A DNA stretch of 64,000 nucleotides, taken from Enterovibrio norvegicus_B. Its GTDB lineage: Bacteria > Pseudomonadota > Gammaproteobacteria > Enterobacterales > Vibrionaceae. Position 1 is the stretch's first letter; every line of letters starts with the position of its first letter. The stretch is taken from NCBI RefSeq assembly GCF_002876705.1, contig NZ_MDAG01000024.1:20022-84021 (forward strand), read 5' to 3'. A program made the translations under genes and the position numbers. Of the stretch, positions 62,254-64,000 are shown piece by piece. The notes under the pieces were generated by a model. That model was not told the DNA's origin. It worked only from the letters and a program-made list of their open reading frames with translations, and did no database searches.

Positions 62254-62685
62254 ATGAGAATAGTGACCTTGTTTAAAGCCAGCTTGGTGGTGCTAGTGAC
62301 AGCGATGTTGTCTGGCTGTGGGGAGTTTGGCGACTTCACCACTGAGCAAATATGCAAAGCCAGTATTGCCGCGATCAAGAAGAAAAGCCCAACCGTGATG
62401 ACCGTGGATAAAGTGGTCGTGGAAGCCGAAACCGAGCTCGACATTTATTACATGTCTTACCGACGTCCTGATGACGGTGGCAAATGGCACGTTCGCTGCA
62501 AAGTGAATAAGACCCGCGCAATATGGTCTCAAAATGAAGGTCGCTGGCGTGACCAAGCCCAAGACCCAACGATTCGCTTTGTGATTGATGGCGATGAAAT
62601 CACCATCAACGAATCCTATCCAGATGGCAGTGCTGCCAGCAACGTGACATTCAATATTAGCTACCTTGGCGGTAAGCAAAAATAG
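62254..62685 (+). CDS. Small lipoprotein of unknown function
   Basis: 143 residues with a lipoprotein signal (lipobox MLSGC at about residues 18-22) and a small, mixed alpha/beta C-terminal part (WHVRCKVNKTRAIWSQNEGRW). I do not recognise a family. GGGAGG precedes the ATG by seven bases and a perfect 12-bp terminator follows. It has no operon partners. Confidence 0.75.
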   Translation: MRIVTLFKASLVVLVTAMLSGCGEFGDFTTEQICKASIAAIKKKSPTVMTVDKVVVEAETELDIYYMSYRRPDDGGKWHVRCKVNKTRAIWSQNEGRWRDQAQDPTIRFVIDGDEITINESYPDGSAASNVTFNISYLGGKQK

Positions 62686-62702
62686 ACGCGTTGACCATTC
62701 TC

Positions 62703-62738
62703 CATCGGGCTGCATTTTTGCAGCCCGATGTGTTTCTG
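62703..62738 (+). terminator. Terminator of the small lipoprotein gene
   Basis: CATCGGGCTGCA and its exact complement form a 12-bp stem with a TTTT loop, followed by TGTTTCTG. Confidence 0.85.
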
Positions 62739-62890
62739 CCGCAATAAACGCCGTTGATGTAATTTGAGTGGGTGTCTAATTTGGCGATGCATCTTGTTCA
62801 AAAAACTAGAACAACACTAACAAGTTTCTCATGCCGACATTCTGTGCCTTACTTTTTATACTTTCTCCATCGTGTTTAAGGAGAAACATA

Positions 62891-63859
62891 ATGGGTAAGT
62901 TAGTCGACGGCGTTTGGCATGATGTTTGGTATGACACCAAAGCGTCGAACGGGAAATTTGTTCGAGAAGACGCGGGTTTTCGTTCGTGGGTAACACCCAA
63001 TGGCGAGGCAGGACCTACGGGTGATGCAGGGTTTTCTGCTGAGTCTGGTCGATACCATCTTTATGTTTCTCTCGCGTGTCCTTGGGCGCACCGCACGCTG
63101 ATTTTCCGCAAGCTCAAAGGGCTCGAATCACACATTGGCTTAAGCATCGTGAGTGCTGACATGCTAGAAAGCGGGTGGGCATTTGATGAATCAGAATCGC
63201 TTTACGGTTTTGATTTCATGCATCAGCTTTACACCAAAGCCAAAGGGGATTACACCGGGCGTGTCACCGTGCCAGTGCTTTGGGATAAAAAGACAGAGAC
63301 CATCGTGAGCAACGAGTCGTCTGAAATCATTCGTATGTTCAACACGGCTTTTAACGATGTGACAGGGAATACTGATGATTATTACCCTGATGCGCTACGC
63401 AACAGCATCGAAGAGTGGAATGCGCATGTTTATCCCAACGTGAATAATGGGGTATACCGCTGTGGATTCGCGACGACACAAGAGGCGTATGAAAGCGCGT
63501 TTGATCAACTCTTTGCTGCGCTAGATTGTCTTGATGCGCATTTGGCGACACATCGCTTCCTGACGGGCGGACGTATCACAGAAGCGGATTGGCGACTGTT
63601 CACCACGTTAGTGCGTTTCGATGCCGTGTATGTGGGTCACTTTAAGTGTAATCGTCAACGCATTGCGGATTACTGCAATATCTTCAATTACATGAAAGAG
63701 TTGTATCAAGTGAAAGGTGTGGCAGACACCGTGAACATGGATCACATCAAACGTCACTATTACTTTAGCCACGCGACCATTAACCCAACGCGCATTGTGC
63801 CAAAAGGGCCAGAGCAGGATTTGTGGACGCCGCACGGTAGAGAGGCTTTAAGTATCTAA
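62891..63859 (+). CDS. yqjG: Glutathionyl-hydroquinone reductase (YqjG type)
   Basis: 322 residues, an Xi-class glutathione S-transferase that removes glutathione from glutathionyl-hydroquinones. The catalytic Cys is in SLACPWAHRTLIFRKLKGL, with VPVLWDKKTETIVSNESSEI and the C-terminal helical domain (TEADWRLFTTLVRFDAVY, HFKCNRQRIADY). ATG 62891 has AAGGAG seven bases upstream and gives the family start; the open frame from 62831 is not supported. Confidence 0.93.
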   Translation: MGKLVDGVWHDVWYDTKASNGKFVREDAGFRSWVTPNGEAGPTGDAGFSAESGRYHLYVSLACPWAHRTLIFRKLKGLESHIGLSIVSADMLESGWAFDESESLYGFDFMHQLYTKAKGDYTGRVTVPVLWDKKTETIVSNESSEIIRMFNTAFNDVTGNTDDYYPDALRNSIEEWNAHVYPNVNNGVYRCGFATTQEAYESAFDQLFAALDCLDAHLATHRFLTGGRITEADWRLFTTLVRFDAVYVGHFKCNRQRIADYCNIFNYMKELYQVKGVADTVNMDHIKRHYYFSHATINPTRIVPKGPEQDLWTPHGREALSI

Positions 63860-63867
63860 GCGTTCAA

Positions 63868-63896
63868 GCATCTAGGTAGCCAAGCATCTAGGTATC
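63868..63896. repeat. Direct repeat CAAGCATCTAGGTA
   Basis: Two copies separated by two bases, shortly after the yqjG-like stop codon. Confidence 0.75.
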
Positions 63897-63944
63897 CCAG
63901 AACCGACGTCTTAAGCAATTCGGCCAATGTGATGATGCCTAAAC

Positions 63945-63977
63945 GCAAAAAAGCCAGCTCAATGAGCTGGCTTTTGC
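63945..63977. terminator. Terminator downstream of the yqjG-like gene
   Basis: AAAGCCAGCTC and GAGCTGGCTTT around AAT, with A and T tracts on both sides. Confidence 0.85.
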
Positions 63978-64000
63978 AAAGATGGTGGTGGGAGAAGGAT

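Overview
The window looks like chromosomal DNA of a marine gammaproteobacterium, most likely a member of the Vibrionaceae (Vibrio, Grimontia or Enterovibrio type). This is inferred from gene content and order: ackA-pta next to yfbV, yfbU, ycaO-focA-pflB-pflA, speA-speB, a DASH cryptochrome with DUF2256 and DUF2805 proteins, and a MetJ-type operator upstream of metN. There are no rRNA, tRNA or CRISPR features. Two runs of N (22967-23777 and 23899-24676) are assembly gaps.

Layout. 1-7.6 kb: the end of a methionine ABC transporter gene (metN) with its operator, a DUF2946-like/PepSY pair, a three-gene TRAP transporter and a LysE-type exporter. 7.6-12 kb: an HD-GYP response regulator divergent from a large hybrid histidine kinase with an HPt domain. 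12-18 kb: pta, ackA, yfbV, a cold-shock protein and two tiny translationally coupled reading frames. 18-22.7 kb: a light/DNA-repair operon with a DASH cryptochrome, a second photolyase-like flavoprotein, DUF2256 and an iron-sulfur photolyase. 22.7-24.7 kb: gapped, repeat-rich DNA. 24.7-31.7 kb: the moxR-DUF58-DUF4381-batA-batB/C-batD operon. 31.9-36.9 kb: a DUF2805 protein, a trypsin-like protease coupled to a membrane protein, a ChaN-type lipoprotein and rlmA.

36.9-42.5 kb is an AT-rich accessory island downstream of speB. It holds five genes on one strand, most encoding membrane proteins, plus one TIR-like protein. A second, truncated copy of the speB 3' end and its terminator lies 2179 bp away from the intact one. 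The two speB ends differ only at synonymous positions, which suggests that the island arrived by recombination at speB. The TIR-like gene and its AbiC-like membrane neighbour are the best candidates for an uncharacterised defence module.

42.5-64 kb returns to core functions: speB and speA (with an arginine-rich upstream reading frame), yfbU, an ECF-type permease, a GtrA protein, the anaerobic pflA-pflB-focA cluster with a good FNR site, ycaO, a TPR protein, an oligopeptide-type binding protein, a four-gene basic amino acid ABC transporter, xthA, a small lipoprotein and a glutathionyl-hydroquinone reductase. Both complete multi-gene transport operons have a terminator-like hairpin right after the binding-protein gene, which would favour expression of the binding protein over the permeases. 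Several intergenic regions carry short tandem repeats directly after stop codons.
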